The notes beneath the pieces were generated by a model that was not told the DNA's origin, did not search any database, and worked only from the letters and a program-made list of their open reading frames with translations. A stretch of 32,880 bases of DNA from a virus. Location of the stretch: the IMG/VR virus record IMGVR_UViG_3300029787_000193, positions 1 to 32,880 of that record, one strand, 5' to 3'. Positions within the stretch are counted from its first letter, which is position 1; every line of letters begins with the position of its first letter. The translations under genes and the position numbers were made by a program. This document shows positions 22,715 through 29,688 of this stretch, one piece after another.

Positions 22715-22902
22715 AATACAAATTTGAAAACAGAGAAGAGCTACTAGGTATGTATAACAGCATACCTACACCTCACTCTCACGGAATAGTAATTGACGGA
22801 AATAATTTAATCATAGAGTGGGATGGTGATGAGTTAGATGGATGGAATAAATACTCTGAAGTAAAACCAAAAGTTAAATCAAAAAAGTCTAAAAAGAAAT
22901 AA
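22711..22902 (+). CDS. Hypothetical protein with basic tail (63 aa)
   Basis: Coupled by ATGA to the previous gene. Beta-rich core (HGIVIDGNNLIIEWDGDELDGWNKYSEV) and a Lys/Ser-rich tail. Unrecognised. Confidence 0.65.
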   Translation: MKYKFENREELLGMYNSIPTPHSHGIVIDGNNLIIEWDGDELDGWNKYSEVKPKVKSKKSKKK

Positions 22903-22904
22903 CT

Positions 22905-23204
22905 ATGAAAATAAGTGAAGATACAAATGTACAATTAGACCTAAAAACAATAGGTATAATAATAGGTGGAGCTGTAATGTTAGCAGGAACGTATTTTACT
23001 TTACAAGCTCAGATACAAGTAGCTATGGAAGAACCTAAGCCAGAAATTCAAAAAGTTGAGTTCGAATATAAAGATAAATTAATTAGGTCGACCATTGAGA
23101 AGATTGATGCTGATGTAACCACAGTAAAAGATGATGTAAATGAAATTAAAAAGTCTCTTGAAAAAATGGATGAGAGATTATACGAGATTAGTAAACAAAG
23201 ATGA
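22905..23204 (+). CDS. Membrane-anchored coiled-coil protein, possible inner-membrane spanin or holin partner (99 aa)
   Basis: One N-terminal transmembrane segment (TIGIIIGGAVMLAGTYFTL, residues 16-34) followed by a periplasmic-type coiled coil rich in Lys/Glu/Asp (about 45-99). This is the topology of an i-spanin or of a holin-associated protein. It lies upstream of secreted proteins and 1.9 kb before the endolysin, in the host-lysis half of the late region. No partner lipoprotein with a clear lipobox is next to it, so the spanin call stays tentative. Confidence 0.5.
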   Translation: MKISEDTNVQLDLKTIGIIIGGAVMLAGTYFTLQAQIQVAMEEPKPEIQKVEFEYKDKLIRSTIEKIDADVTTVKDDVNEIKKSLEKMDERLYEISKQR

Positions 23205-23527
23205 GATGTGTAATAATTGCTTTTTTCCTGACTTATGCAGGTTTTGCTCAATCTAATATTGAGGTAGTTCAATATAGTGCTGAGTTTGTAAAAGAAAACG
23301 AAATAAGTTTAAAACCTTTTAGACAGTATGATACTAAAACATTATATATGTCTAAGGCTAGTAGTGTCTTTGCAAAACATAAAGTAGAATTTATACCTAG
23401 TATTATTTTGTTTTATAACGGTGAAGAAGTTTATAGAATAGAAGCAGGAATTAGTTTACAGCTGCCAGAGGATACGATACAGCAAATAAACGACAAAATA
23501 GAAACAATAATAGAAAGTAAGTTTTAA
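23201..23527 (+). CDS. Secreted thioredoxin-fold-like protein (108 aa)
   Basis: Signal peptide (MRCVIIAFFLTYAGFAQ) and a small alpha/beta domain. The segment VFAKHKVEFIPSIILFYNGEEVYRIEAG has the Pro-containing strand of the thioredoxin fold, but there is no CxxC, so redox catalysis is unlikely. It is overlapped by 4 bp upstream and shares a base with the next gene. Its role in the periplasm is unknown. Confidence 0.5.
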   Translation: MRCVIIAFFLTYAGFAQSNIEVVQYSAEFVKENEISLKPFRQYDTKTLYMSKASSVFAKHKVEFIPSIILFYNGEEVYRIEAGISLQLPEDTIQQINDKIETIIESKF

Positions 23528-23886
23528 TGAGATATATTATTTTTTTTTTATGTTTTCATTTAAGTTTTACACAAATAGGTGAAGATAAGCTATATCATTT
23601 TGCAGCAGGAGCTTATTCTGGCTATACAGGATATAAAGTTTTTAAAACGCCAGAAAGTCCTATAGTGTCAGCTTTTGCAATAGGTTTAGGCAAAGAGGTA
23701 TATGACGAAATAACTTATGGAGGCTTTGATGATGCTGATTTATTAGCAACAACTCTAGGAGGCGTAGCTATACATTTTACAATAAAATTAATAAATAAAC
23801 CAAAAGATGAAAAGATTAATAATCGTATTGTGCGTACTTATCGTAAGCAACAGCGTAAGAAGTCAAGAAAAGAAAAATCTCTTTAA
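23527..23886 (+). CDS. YfiM/DUF2279-like exported protein (119 aa)
   Basis: Short N-terminal hydrophobic segment (MRYIIFFLCFHLSFTQ), then DKLYHFAAGAYSGYTG, GLGKEVYDE and a DDADLLATTLGGVAI segment. Together these resemble a YfiM-like family of small membrane or lipo-proteins often found in phage lysis regions. The C-terminus is highly basic. The last 80 bp (23807-23886) encode in another frame the signal peptide of the next gene. Confidence 0.55.
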   Translation: MRYIIFFLCFHLSFTQIGEDKLYHFAAGAYSGYTGYKVFKTPESPIVSAFAIGLGKEVYDEITYGGFDDADLLATTLGGVAIHFTIKLINKPKDEKINNRIVRTYRKQQRKKSRKEKSL

Positions 23887-25015
23887 GACTATATACAATG
23901 AGTTGTTTAAGTATGGTACTTTGTATGTAGCAGGAGATGCTAAAAGTCCTTATGAGCAACAACGTAAAGACTATTTTATAAGAACTAACCCAGAGGATTT
24001 ATATGATGTTCCACAGGTAGTTGATGAAACTGTTTATCATCCTTTTGATTATAGATATGGGATAGGTTTTAGACGTTTAGCGAGATACGACTTTGAAATA
24101 AAACAAAACTACATAGACGGTACAGAGAATATGACAGGTCTATCTTCACCAACAGGCGCAGTAAAAGGCTTTGAATACCTTATACACTTTGAAAAAGAAA
24201 GACGTAGAGGAGAAACATTTACAAACTCAAGATACTTTATTAGACATACAGGTAAGTATCATATACTAAAAGTAGAACATAGACAACAAGGTAATATAGA
24301 TTTTGAATATCAATCAGCAGAAGCTAGACTAAGATTACCAATAGGTAAGAAGTTTAGTTTAAGTGCTGGAGTAATAGCAAGAACACACCAAAAAGCCTAT
24401 GGGTATAACCCTATAGAAATATGGCTTAACGAATCTCAAACATATACTGATTCTGAAGGTAATACTTTTGAGTACCCTTTAAACCCTTGGTATAGCTTAG
24501 GTTATGAATATGGCTACACAGACGAGCCTACAACTTATACAAACGAAGCTACAGGTGAATCATTCTTTGATTGGATTTGGAGAAATCCTGAAGGAGAAAT
24601 AGTAGCCTATGGTGATAGAGACTTTAGAGATAGAGTTTATGGTGATTTAATGAACAGATATAATAATGAAATTTGGGATGAGTTAGATGCTTATGCAGAG
24701 TATGCTCCTATTGTAGGTTTTGATTTTTACCATCAAAGAAATAATTATTGGTTAATGGCTTATGGAAATTGGATTTTACCTTATCATAAATATTTTGAAG
24801 GTGATGATGATTTTAATTATCTAAACAGAAATAATTGGGGTCTAGGTGGATTAAAAGAAGATTCAAGTCCAGAGCAATGGTCAGACTATCAGGCAGGCAT
24901 TATTATGGGATGGAAAGTTACAAAAACTATAGGTTTCTTTGTTGAGGGAGAATATACTAAGTTTTGGGATAGTGAATTGTTTAACACCTCAGCAGGAATA
25001 AACATAAGATTATGA
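23807..25015 (+). CDS. Putative outer-membrane beta-barrel-like protein (402 aa)
   Basis: Signal peptide MKRLIIVLCVLIVSNSVRSQ encoded inside the 3' end of the previous gene (80-bp out-of-frame overlap). The mature part is rich in aromatic residues with alternating amphipathic strands (KGFEYLIHFEKERRRGETFTNSRYFIRHTGKYHILKVEHRQQ; AGIIMGWKVTKTIGFFVEGEYTKFW), and it ends in a hydrophobic NTSAGINIRL, the style of outer-membrane barrel C-termini. Unusual cargo for a phage. Possible roles: altering the cell surface, superinfection exclusion or a lysis step. The fold is read by eye. Confidence 0.55.
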   Translation: MKRLIIVLCVLIVSNSVRSQEKKNLFKTIYNELFKYGTLYVAGDAKSPYEQQRKDYFIRTNPEDLYDVPQVVDETVYHPFDYRYGIGFRRLARYDFEIKQNYIDGTENMTGLSSPTGAVKGFEYLIHFEKERRRGETFTNSRYFIRHTGKYHILKVEHRQQGNIDFEYQSAEARLRLPIGKKFSLSAGVIARTHQKAYGYNPIEIWLNESQTYTDSEGNTFEYPLNPWYSLGYEYGYTDEPTTYTNEATGESFFDWIWRNPEGEIVAYGDRDFRDRVYGDLMNRYNNEIWDELDAYAEYAPIVGFDFYHQRNNYWLMAYGNWILPYHKYFEGDDDFNYLNRNNWGLGGLKEDSSPEQWSDYQAGIIMGWKVTKTIGFFVEGEYTKFWDSELFNTSAGINIRL

Positions 25016-25137
25016 TAAATTTTTTAAAATATATTACAGAAAAACTACAACAATTTAAATGTTGGAGACACTACAAATGGAATAGTTTATTAGAATATTT
25101 AAAAGTAAATTGTAATTGTGATGCTAAAAATAAGTAA
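25012..25137 (+). CDS. Small Cys/Trp-containing protein (41 aa)
   Basis: ATG 25012 overlaps the stop of the barrel gene; TAA 25135-25137 lies inside the endolysin start region. It contains KCWRHYKWN and VNCNCDAKNK. Possibly a small lysis or zinc-knuckle peptide. Confidence 0.45.
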   Translation: MINFLKYITEKLQQFKCWRHYKWNSLLEYLKVNCNCDAKNK

Positions 25138-25582
25138 ACATATATCGTATAGGGAAGCTGTACATAGTGCGACAGCTAAACGTAGGGGCTTAAATAACAC
25201 TCCTAACGACAATCAATTAGATAATATGTATAAAGTTGCCGATTTTATATTTGAGCCTCTTAGAACGTTTGTAGGAGGTGCTATAAAGATTACATCTTTT
25301 TTTAGAAGTCCAGAAGTTAACACAGCTATTGGTGGCTCTACTAAATCTCAGCATTGTAAAGGTCAAGCTATAGATATTGATGATGTCTTTGGTCATAAGA
25401 CTAATTATGAAATGTTTGAATACATTAGAGAGAACTTAGACTTTGACCAACTTATATATGAATTTGGAACAAATGATAATCCTGATTGGATTCACGTTTC
25501 GTATGTAAGTAAAAAAGAAAATAGAAATAGAGTTTTAAGAGCTATTAGAGAAAATGGTAAAACAAAATACGAATTATACTAA
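25121..25582 (+). CDS. M15-type peptidase endolysin (153 aa from ATG)
   Basis: Peptidase_M15 D-Ala-D-Ala carboxypeptidase/endopeptidase domain: SQHCKGQAIDID supplies His78 and Asp85, WIHVS supplies His125, and Tyr-Glu about 113-114 gives the catalytic acid (numbering from ATG 25121; the upstream GTG at 25118 would add one residue). It cuts peptidoglycan peptides in the periplasm. It has no signal peptide, so it should be released by the downstream holin. The stop shares a base with the next ATG. Confidence 0.85.
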   Translation: MLKISKHISYREAVHSATAKRRGLNNTPNDNQLDNMYKVADFIFEPLRTFVGGAIKITSFFRSPEVNTAIGGSTKSQHCKGQAIDIDDVFGHKTNYEMFEYIRENLDFDQLIYEFGTNDNPDWIHVSYVSKKENRNRVLRAIRENGKTKYELY

Positions 25583-25725
25583 TGGACTTTTCAATTATAC
25601 TCTTACTACCTAACGGAATCAACTTAGGGTTTAACTATTTTCCTATGGATGAAGAACACCAATACGAAGAAGTAAATGTATACTTATTTATAGTTCAATT
25701 AAAATGGAGGTTTTATTATGAGTAA
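25582..25725 (+). CDS. Small protein between endolysin and holin (47 aa)
   Basis: One-base overlap with the endolysin stop and 8-bp overlap with the holin start. Strand-rich peptide with hydrophobic stretches (FSIILLLPNG and VYLFIVQLKWRFYYE) flanking an acidic loop. Its last codons contain the holin Shine-Dalgarno. Confidence 0.5.
   Translation: MDFSIILLLPNGINLGFNYFPMDEEHQYEEVNVYLFIVQLKWRFYYE
25706..25717 (+). promoter_or_regulatory. Unusual strong Shine-Dalgarno before the holin
   Basis: GGAGG at 25706-25710, seven bases before ATG 25718. Most starts in this genome use A-rich leaders, so this is an exception and suggests tuned, strong translation of the holin. Confidence 0.6.
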
Positions 25726-26173
25726 AAAGAAATTTAAAGAAACAACAGTAGGACAGCTTTTATTAGGAGCTGCAAGTGTAATTAATCCAACTTTAGGAAA
25801 TGTGTTACAGGGTGTTACAACACCACAAGAAGCTATTGCAGAAATAACAAAATCAGATGCACCACAAGACGATAAGATAAAGTTACAGCAAATAATATAC
25901 GAACAACAAAACAAAGAGATACAAGCTATCACGTCAAGGTGGGAAGCAGATGCTATGTCAGATTCCTGGTTAAGTAAAAATGTGCGTCCTTTAGTATTGG
26001 TTTGGTGTATATGTATATTTTCTTTAGCAGGTATTTTAGACAGTATAGATAGTGTACCTTTTCACATAAACGCAACTTGGAATGATACTTTTGAGAAAGT
26101 TATGATGGCTGTTGTGTTGGCTTATTTTGGTGGAAGAACGACAGAAAAAGCTACAAGTTTATTTAAAAAATAA
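25718..26173 (+). CDS. Holin, 3-transmembrane family-like (151 aa)
   Basis: Resembles the phage holin-of-3TMs family: a hydrophobic or amphipathic stretch near residues 12-40, RWEADAMSDSWLSKNVRPLVLVW (about 71-93) leading into membrane segment PLVLVWCICIFSLAGIL, and a second segment KVMMAVVLAYFGG (about 126-138) before a basic tail. It would form inner-membrane holes at lysis time, paired with the M15 endolysin upstream. It ends the late lysis block; a long intergenic region follows. Confidence 0.75.
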   Translation: MSKKKFKETTVGQLLLGAASVINPTLGNVLQGVTTPQEAIAEITKSDAPQDDKIKLQQIIYEQQNKEIQAITSRWEADAMSDSWLSKNVRPLVLVWCICIFSLAGILDSIDSVPFHINATWNDTFEKVMMAVVLAYFGGRTTEKATSLFKK

Positions 26174-26490
26174 AACATTTCTATTTAACATAATGTATAA
26201 AAAGTGCTTATTTTGCACACCTCATTAGAGCGTGTTTTTAAGCGTTTTAAGGCACTAAGTACTCTCTAGAATATAGTTACTCCTAAAAGTCGAGAAAGTT
26301 TAATAGCATTAATTTCCAGATAAGAAATAGTAACAAATGTTAAGAATTTAGTAGTTAGTTTCTATTTAACATAATGTTAGAATTATGCCCTATATAACGT
26401 ATATGATATAACGTATCTAGTTGTTTAAGGTATGTAACGTATATATATATATATAGGCGAAGTTAGTGTTTTTTTTTGTAACTTTCAAGT
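26174..26490. other. Repeat-rich intergenic region, candidate origin or control region
   Basis: 317 bp without a gene between late and early blocks. It contains the motif TTTCTATTTAACATAATGT twice (near 26179 and 26360). The second copy forms an inverted repeat TTTAACAT-A-ATGTTAGA, related to the ATGTTAAA half-sites at 2953 and 14230, and a further ATGTTAAG sits near 26337. ATATAACGTAT occurs at 26392-26402 and 26406-26416, and TAACGTAT again at 26435-26442, before a (TA) run. GTTACT 26276-26281 can pair with AGTAAC 26329-26334. TAACTTTC at 26479-26486 may be the ninG promoter -7 box. Confidence 0.6.
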
Positions 26491-26901
26491 ATGCCTAAAA
26501 AACCTTCACGAAAAAATCTAATCAAACGTCTTGACAAAATATTTAGCGAATACATAAGACTAAAACACGCTGACAAAAAAGGTATGGTAAAATGCTATAC
26601 TTGTGGCAAAAAAAAATATTGGAAAGGCGATGGTATGCAGAACGGACATTTCATTTCTAGACGTAGTAGAATATTGCGCTGGAGAGAAAACAACTGCAAA
26701 CCACAGTGCTATTCTTGCAATGTTATGAGGTATGGTGAGAGTTATATTTTTGGTATCAAATTAAATGCAGAATACGGCTATAACATAGCTGAGGAATTAT
26801 TAATAGAAAGCAAAAAAATAATAAAACAGTCTGACCAAGACCTCCTAGATTTAATTAATTCTTATCAAGAAAAAGTAGAAACTTTAAAAAAAAGTTTTTA
26901 A
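26491..26901 (+). CDS. ninG: NinG-like recombination/HNH nuclease (136 aa)
   Basis: Resembles lambda NinG (Rap), which acts on Holliday-like branched DNA. Zinc ligands CYTC (35-38) and a second pair in CKPQCYSC (69-76), with NGHFISRRSR (51-60) holding the candidate catalytic His53 and N72-region Asn. IFGIKLNAEYG (86-96) also matches the family. It begins 4 bp after a TAnnTTTC box. The last 30 bases overlap the A-tract of promoter P2. Probably part of replication/recombination. Confidence 0.8.
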   Translation: MPKKPSRKNLIKRLDKIFSEYIRLKHADKKGMVKCYTCGKKKYWKGDGMQNGHFISRRSRILRWRENNCKPQCYSCNVMRYGESYIFGIKLNAEYGYNIAEELLIESKKIIKQSDQDLLDLINSYQEKVETLKKSF

Positions 26902-26937
26902 CAATAGTTTACTTTTCAAAAATAATTTATAACTTTA
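26884..26937 (+). promoter_or_regulatory. Host-type promoter P2 (replication block)
   Basis: A-tract at 26884-26893, AACAATAGTT at 26900-26909, 20 bases, then TAACTTTA at 26930-26937. It matches P1 in layout and drives the gene at 26952 onward. It partly lies within the 3' end of ninG. Confidence 0.6.
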
Positions 26938-26951
26938 GGAAAACTTAAATT

Positions 26952-27080
26952 ATGGAAAGTCCAAAAGACCAGCTCATAGAAATGTATTACCAAAGAGTAA
27001 TAGCTATGACTGAAAAAATTAATCAATTACAAAATCAATTAAATTATGAAAAAGGGAAAAATTACCCACATCAGTCCTAG
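26952..27080 (+). CDS. Small coiled-coil protein (42 aa)
   Basis: ATG 26952, 15 bp after the P2 -7 box; TAG 27078-27080. Helical content QLIEMYYQRVIAMTEKINQ. It overlaps the next gene by 35 bp in another frame. First gene of the early block. Confidence 0.55.
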   Translation: MESPKDQLIEMYYQRVIAMTEKINQLQNQLNYEKGKNYPHQS

Positions 27081-27402
27081 AGGCGAATACACAAACGCAT
27101 CTGGTACTTTTAACAAATACCAAGTCAGATTTGACGATGGTAATGAATTTCAATTTCTTGCAAGAGGCGAGTTTAAAAAACCTGTTGGAGAACTTGTAGA
27201 ATACGAAATCACAAACGTAGAATACAAAACAGCTAAACTTGTTTACAATCCTCAACCTAGCACACCTGCTAATAAAGACCAACTTATTATTAGGCAATCT
27301 ATGGTAAAGGCAGCTTGTGAGTTTCACGCACATAGACCACAGTCAGACATACATACTTGTCTAGCTGATGCACAATTAATGATAGACTTTATAAATAAAT
27401 AG
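27046..27402 (+). CDS. OB-fold single-strand-binding-like protein (118 aa)
   Basis: The first 65 residues are strand-rich (GKITHISPRGEYTNASGTFNKYQVRFDDGNEFQFLARGEF), the look of an OB fold, and the remainder is helical with SMVKAACEFHAHRPQSDIHTCLADAQLMIDFI. I associate this type with early genes of Bacteroidota phages near SSB. Possibly ssDNA or recombination accessory. No catalytic motif is visible. Confidence 0.5.
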   Translation: MKKGKITHISPRGEYTNASGTFNKYQVRFDDGNEFQFLARGEFKKPVGELVEYEITNVEYKTAKLVYNPQPSTPANKDQLIIRQSMVKAACEFHAHRPQSDIHTCLADAQLMIDFINK

Positions 27403-27404
27403 TT

Positions 27405-27599
27405 ATGCCAATAAGCAACGAAATATTTGAAAGCTATCGTGAAGAAGTCAATAAAATACATAAAGCAATTAGATTGCTAGTAAAACATCGTTATAAAATA
27501 ATTGACCTAGATAATCAGTTAATACATAATGGTAACATTGACAGACCAATAGAAAGGTCTTATTATGGTAGAGTACCAAGAAAATATATTAAAAACTAA
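27405..27599 (+). CDS. Hypothetical protein (64 aa)
   Basis: Short helical protein (EIFESYREEVNKIHKAIRLLVKHRYKI) with a C-terminal YYGRVPRKY. Two bp from the previous gene and 6 bp from the next, so part of the early transcript. Unrecognised. Confidence 0.65.
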   Translation: MPISNEIFESYREEVNKIHKAIRLLVKHRYKIIDLDNQLIHNGNIDRPIERSYYGRVPRKYIKN

Positions 27600-27605
27600 T
27601 AAAAA

Positions 27606-27953
27606 ATGAATAAAATGTCAGTAACAGGAAAAATTAAAAGAATAACAGACGTAGAAGAAAGAGGAACTTTTAGATTTAGAAAACTAATAGTAGAAACACA
27701 AGAAAGAGAAGCAAAGTACAATCAAACAATTTGTGTAGACTTTGTACAAAATAATTGTGGCTTACTAGATGTTTGGAAAGTAGGCGACCACGTTCAAGTC
27801 TTATTTAATCTAAGAGGTAGAGAGTGGACTAATCCTAAAAATAATGAAGTTCTTTACTTTACTACTCTTAACGGATGGAAAGTAGAAAACTATAAAGAGG
27901 AGGTATCCACACACGACCAAGCTCCAGACAGAGAGGACGACTTACCATTCTAA
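27606..27953 (+). CDS. ssb: Single-strand DNA-binding protein, DUF3127-type (115 aa)
   Basis: OB-fold pattern MSVTGKIKRITDVEERG ... RKLIVETQEREAKYNQTICVDF ... WKVGDHVQVLFNLRGREW, typical of the DUF3127 SSB-like family of Bacteroidota. It ends DREDDLPF, the acidic SSB C-terminal tip that docks replication partners. A second ATG at 27615 (MSVTG) is an equally possible start. It coats ssDNA during phage replication. A strong terminator 16 bp after the stop separates it from the helicase-like gene. Confidence 0.8.
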   Translation: MNKMSVTGKIKRITDVEERGTFRFRKLIVETQEREAKYNQTICVDFVQNNCGLLDVWKVGDHVQVLFNLRGREWTNPKNNEVLYFTTLNGWKVENYKEEVSTHDQAPDREDDLPF

Positions 27954-27969
27954 TTAACTTTTAAATTAT

Positions 27970-27994
27970 AGGGGGTTTCGCACCCCCTTTTTTT
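27970..27994 (+). terminator. Intrinsic terminator T5, abutting the helicase start
   Basis: AGGGGGT (27970-27976), loop TTCGC, ACCCCCT (27982-27988), T-run to 27994. The helicase ATG is the next base, 27995. It may act as an attenuator: the downstream helicase and sigma gene need read-through. Confidence 0.85.
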
Positions 27995-28915
27995 ATGCTT
28001 ATAAACTACGATAAACATATAAATACATTAAACGACTTTCGTAAAGGCAAAGTCAAGGAAGCCTTAAAGCTAGGACATAACGAAATTGATTCTAGTTTTA
28101 GGTTTGTAGAGGGTAATATGAATTTTATACTTGGTCATAACAACGTAGGTAAAACACACTTTACGTTTTATCTTATGTTATTATACTCATTAGAACACAA
28201 TATAAGATGGTTAGTATTCTCTAGTGAAAACGACCCTGTACAATTAATTAAGAAGCTAATAGAATTCATAGAAGGCAAACCAATAAACAAAATAGAAGAA
28301 AAAGATTACGAAGAATCAAAAGACTTTGTATATAATCATTTTAAGTTTGTTGACATCAATAGACAGTACACCTATAAACAACTTTTAAAATTAGCAGAAA
28401 AAGTTAAGGATGCTTGGGACTATCACGGATTACTTATTGACCCTATAAACTCTTTAAAGAAAGATTTAAGAAACACTAACGGTTATGAATACAATTATGT
28501 TCAGTTAACCGATATACGAATCTTCTGCAAAAAACATAAGATATCTACTTGGATATGCGCACACGCAGTGACCGAAGCCTTGCGTAGAAAACATTCTCCT
28601 AATCACGATTACGGAGGTATGACACCACCACCAACAATAGGAGATAGTGAGGGTGGAGCTGTAAATGGTAACAGGTGTGATGACTTTCTTATTTGCCATA
28701 GGTACATTGCTAGTCCTGATGCTTGGATGTATACAAGATTGTATGTAGCCAAAGTAAAAGAAATGTCTTTAGGTTATAAACCGACAAGCCACGAATCACC
28801 AATACTATTTAAGTCAATACTAAACAATGTAGGCTTTCAAGTAGGTGGTAAAAATTTAATAAAGTATAGAACTAAGAAACAATTACAAATTGACGATACT
28901 AGAAAAAATAGCTAA
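27995..28915 (+). CDS. DnaB/RecA-like replicative helicase ATPase core (306 aa)
   Basis: Walker A GHNNVGKT (47-54), Walker B in HGLLIDPINSL (144-154), and CAHAVTE (188-194) as a DnaB/RecA-type motif 3 with His190. A phage-typical lead-in IDSSFRFVEGNMNFIL precedes the P-loop. It has no primase or N-terminal DnaB domain, so it would be a stand-alone ATPase that may load or drive host replisome parts. It begins directly after the T5 T-run, and its 3' end is overlapped by the sigma gene. Confidence 0.75.
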   Translation: MLINYDKHINTLNDFRKGKVKEALKLGHNEIDSSFRFVEGNMNFILGHNNVGKTHFTFYLMLLYSLEHNIRWLVFSSENDPVQLIKKLIEFIEGKPINKIEEKDYEESKDFVYNHFKFVDINRQYTYKQLLKLAEKVKDAWDYHGLLIDPINSLKKDLRNTNGYEYNYVQLTDIRIFCKKHKISTWICAHAVTEALRRKHSPNHDYGGMTPPPTIGDSEGGAVNGNRCDDFLICHRYIASPDAWMYTRLYVAKVKEMSLGYKPTSHESPILFKSILNNVGFQVGGKNLIKYRTKKQLQIDDTRKNS

Positions 28916-29390
28916 GCATCATAAAACTTGGGTAAGACAAGTAATATCTTTTGGTTGTAAACCATCAGAGGCAGAAGATGTTGTACAAAATATGTATCTC
29001 AAAGTAAACACACTTATTAATTCTGGTCTTGATATAACCTTTGATGATGACATAAATAAGTTTTATATCTACAGAACATTAAAGTCTTTGTTCTATGATA
29101 CTTGTCGCAAAGAAGCGAAGATACAAAAAGTAAACATTGAGTATCTAGAAAAGTATATTAAGGAAGAAGAAGAATACAAAGAGAAAGATGTACCGAAAAA
29201 AATAAAAGAATACAATAAAATACTAGATGAGTTATATTGGTATGATAGAAAGGTCTGGGAGCTTACTAGAGAAAAGAGTATAGCAGAAGTAAGCAAGCTA
29301 ACTAACATTTCATATTACTCGTTATATAATACAGTAAAAGGTGTTAAAAGATTAATTAAAGAAAAAATAGAATGGGACTTGGAGACTTAA
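28890..29390 (+). CDS. ECF-like RNA polymerase sigma factor (166 aa)
   Basis: Region 2: SFGCKPSEAEDVVQNMYLKV (about 20-39) and YIYRTLKSLFYDTCRKEAKI (about 59-79), the DNA-opening part of ECF-type sigma factors. After an acidic linker, region 4 is seen as YDRKVWELTREKSIAEVSKLTNISYYSLYNTVKGVKRLIKEKI (about 118-160), a helix-turn-helix for the -35 box. Start TTG 28890 within the helicase gene. It most likely turns host RNA polymerase to the five CGTTATA late promoters. Confidence 0.75.
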   Translation: MTILEKIAKHHKTWVRQVISFGCKPSEAEDVVQNMYLKVNTLINSGLDITFDDDINKFYIYRTLKSLFYDTCRKEAKIQKVNIEYLEKYIKEEEEYKEKDVPKKIKEYNKILDELYWYDRKVWELTREKSIAEVSKLTNISYYSLYNTVKGVKRLIKEKIEWDLET

Positions 29391-29503
29391 TAGAAAAGAT
29401 AACAATATACACAGGGATTAAGTGGATAGTTAAAAAGATTTGGGGAGATGATTGTGGCTGCGACAAGCGAAAAGATAAAGCAAATAAAGTAAAGCTATGG
29501 TAG
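29372..29503 (+). CDS. Small conserved-type protein with GDDCGCDKR (43 aa)
   Basis: ATG 29372 overlaps the sigma gene end; stop TAG 29501-29503 overlaps the next ATG. GLGDLIEKITIYTGIKWIVKKIWG, then GDDCGCDKRKDK. I recall this opening plus DCGC motif from Bacteroidota phages. CGC could coordinate a metal. Function unknown. Confidence 0.6.
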   Translation: MGLGDLIEKITIYTGIKWIVKKIWGDDCGCDKRKDKANKVKLW

Positions 29504-29688
29504 AAGAAGATAAGGAAAGATGGTTAGACTTTACTAATCGACCTAAACAAAACGAATTAGATAAACAACAAATACAGCTAGTGGCAGAACTACACGCTAA
29601 ATATTATAATCATAAATATAATGAGCCTTGTACTTGTAATGGGTCAATATATAGAAGATGGATATCAGACCTTAATAAACTTATATGA
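29497..29688 (+). CDS. Small Cys-containing hypothetical protein (63 aa)
   Basis: Starts in the end of the previous gene. Contains YNEPCTCNGSIYRRW, a CxC pattern similar to the previous mini-gene, plus a charged N-terminus. A 4-bp overlap with the nuclease-like gene suggests coupling. Unrecognised. Confidence 0.6.
   Translation: MVEEDKERWLDFTNRPKQNELDKQQIQLVAELHAKYYNHKYNEPCTCNGSIYRRWISDLNKLI

Noticed and set aside
23055-23075. GTTCGAATA as a tRNA T-loop
   Set aside because: It lies inside an open gene, with no acceptor or anticodon stem around it. No tRNA found in the window.
26392-26442. Minus-strand late promoters (CGTTATAT in reverse)
   Set aside because: They lack the CAAAA box at the right distance and face no gene on the minus strand; kept as possible protein-binding repeats.
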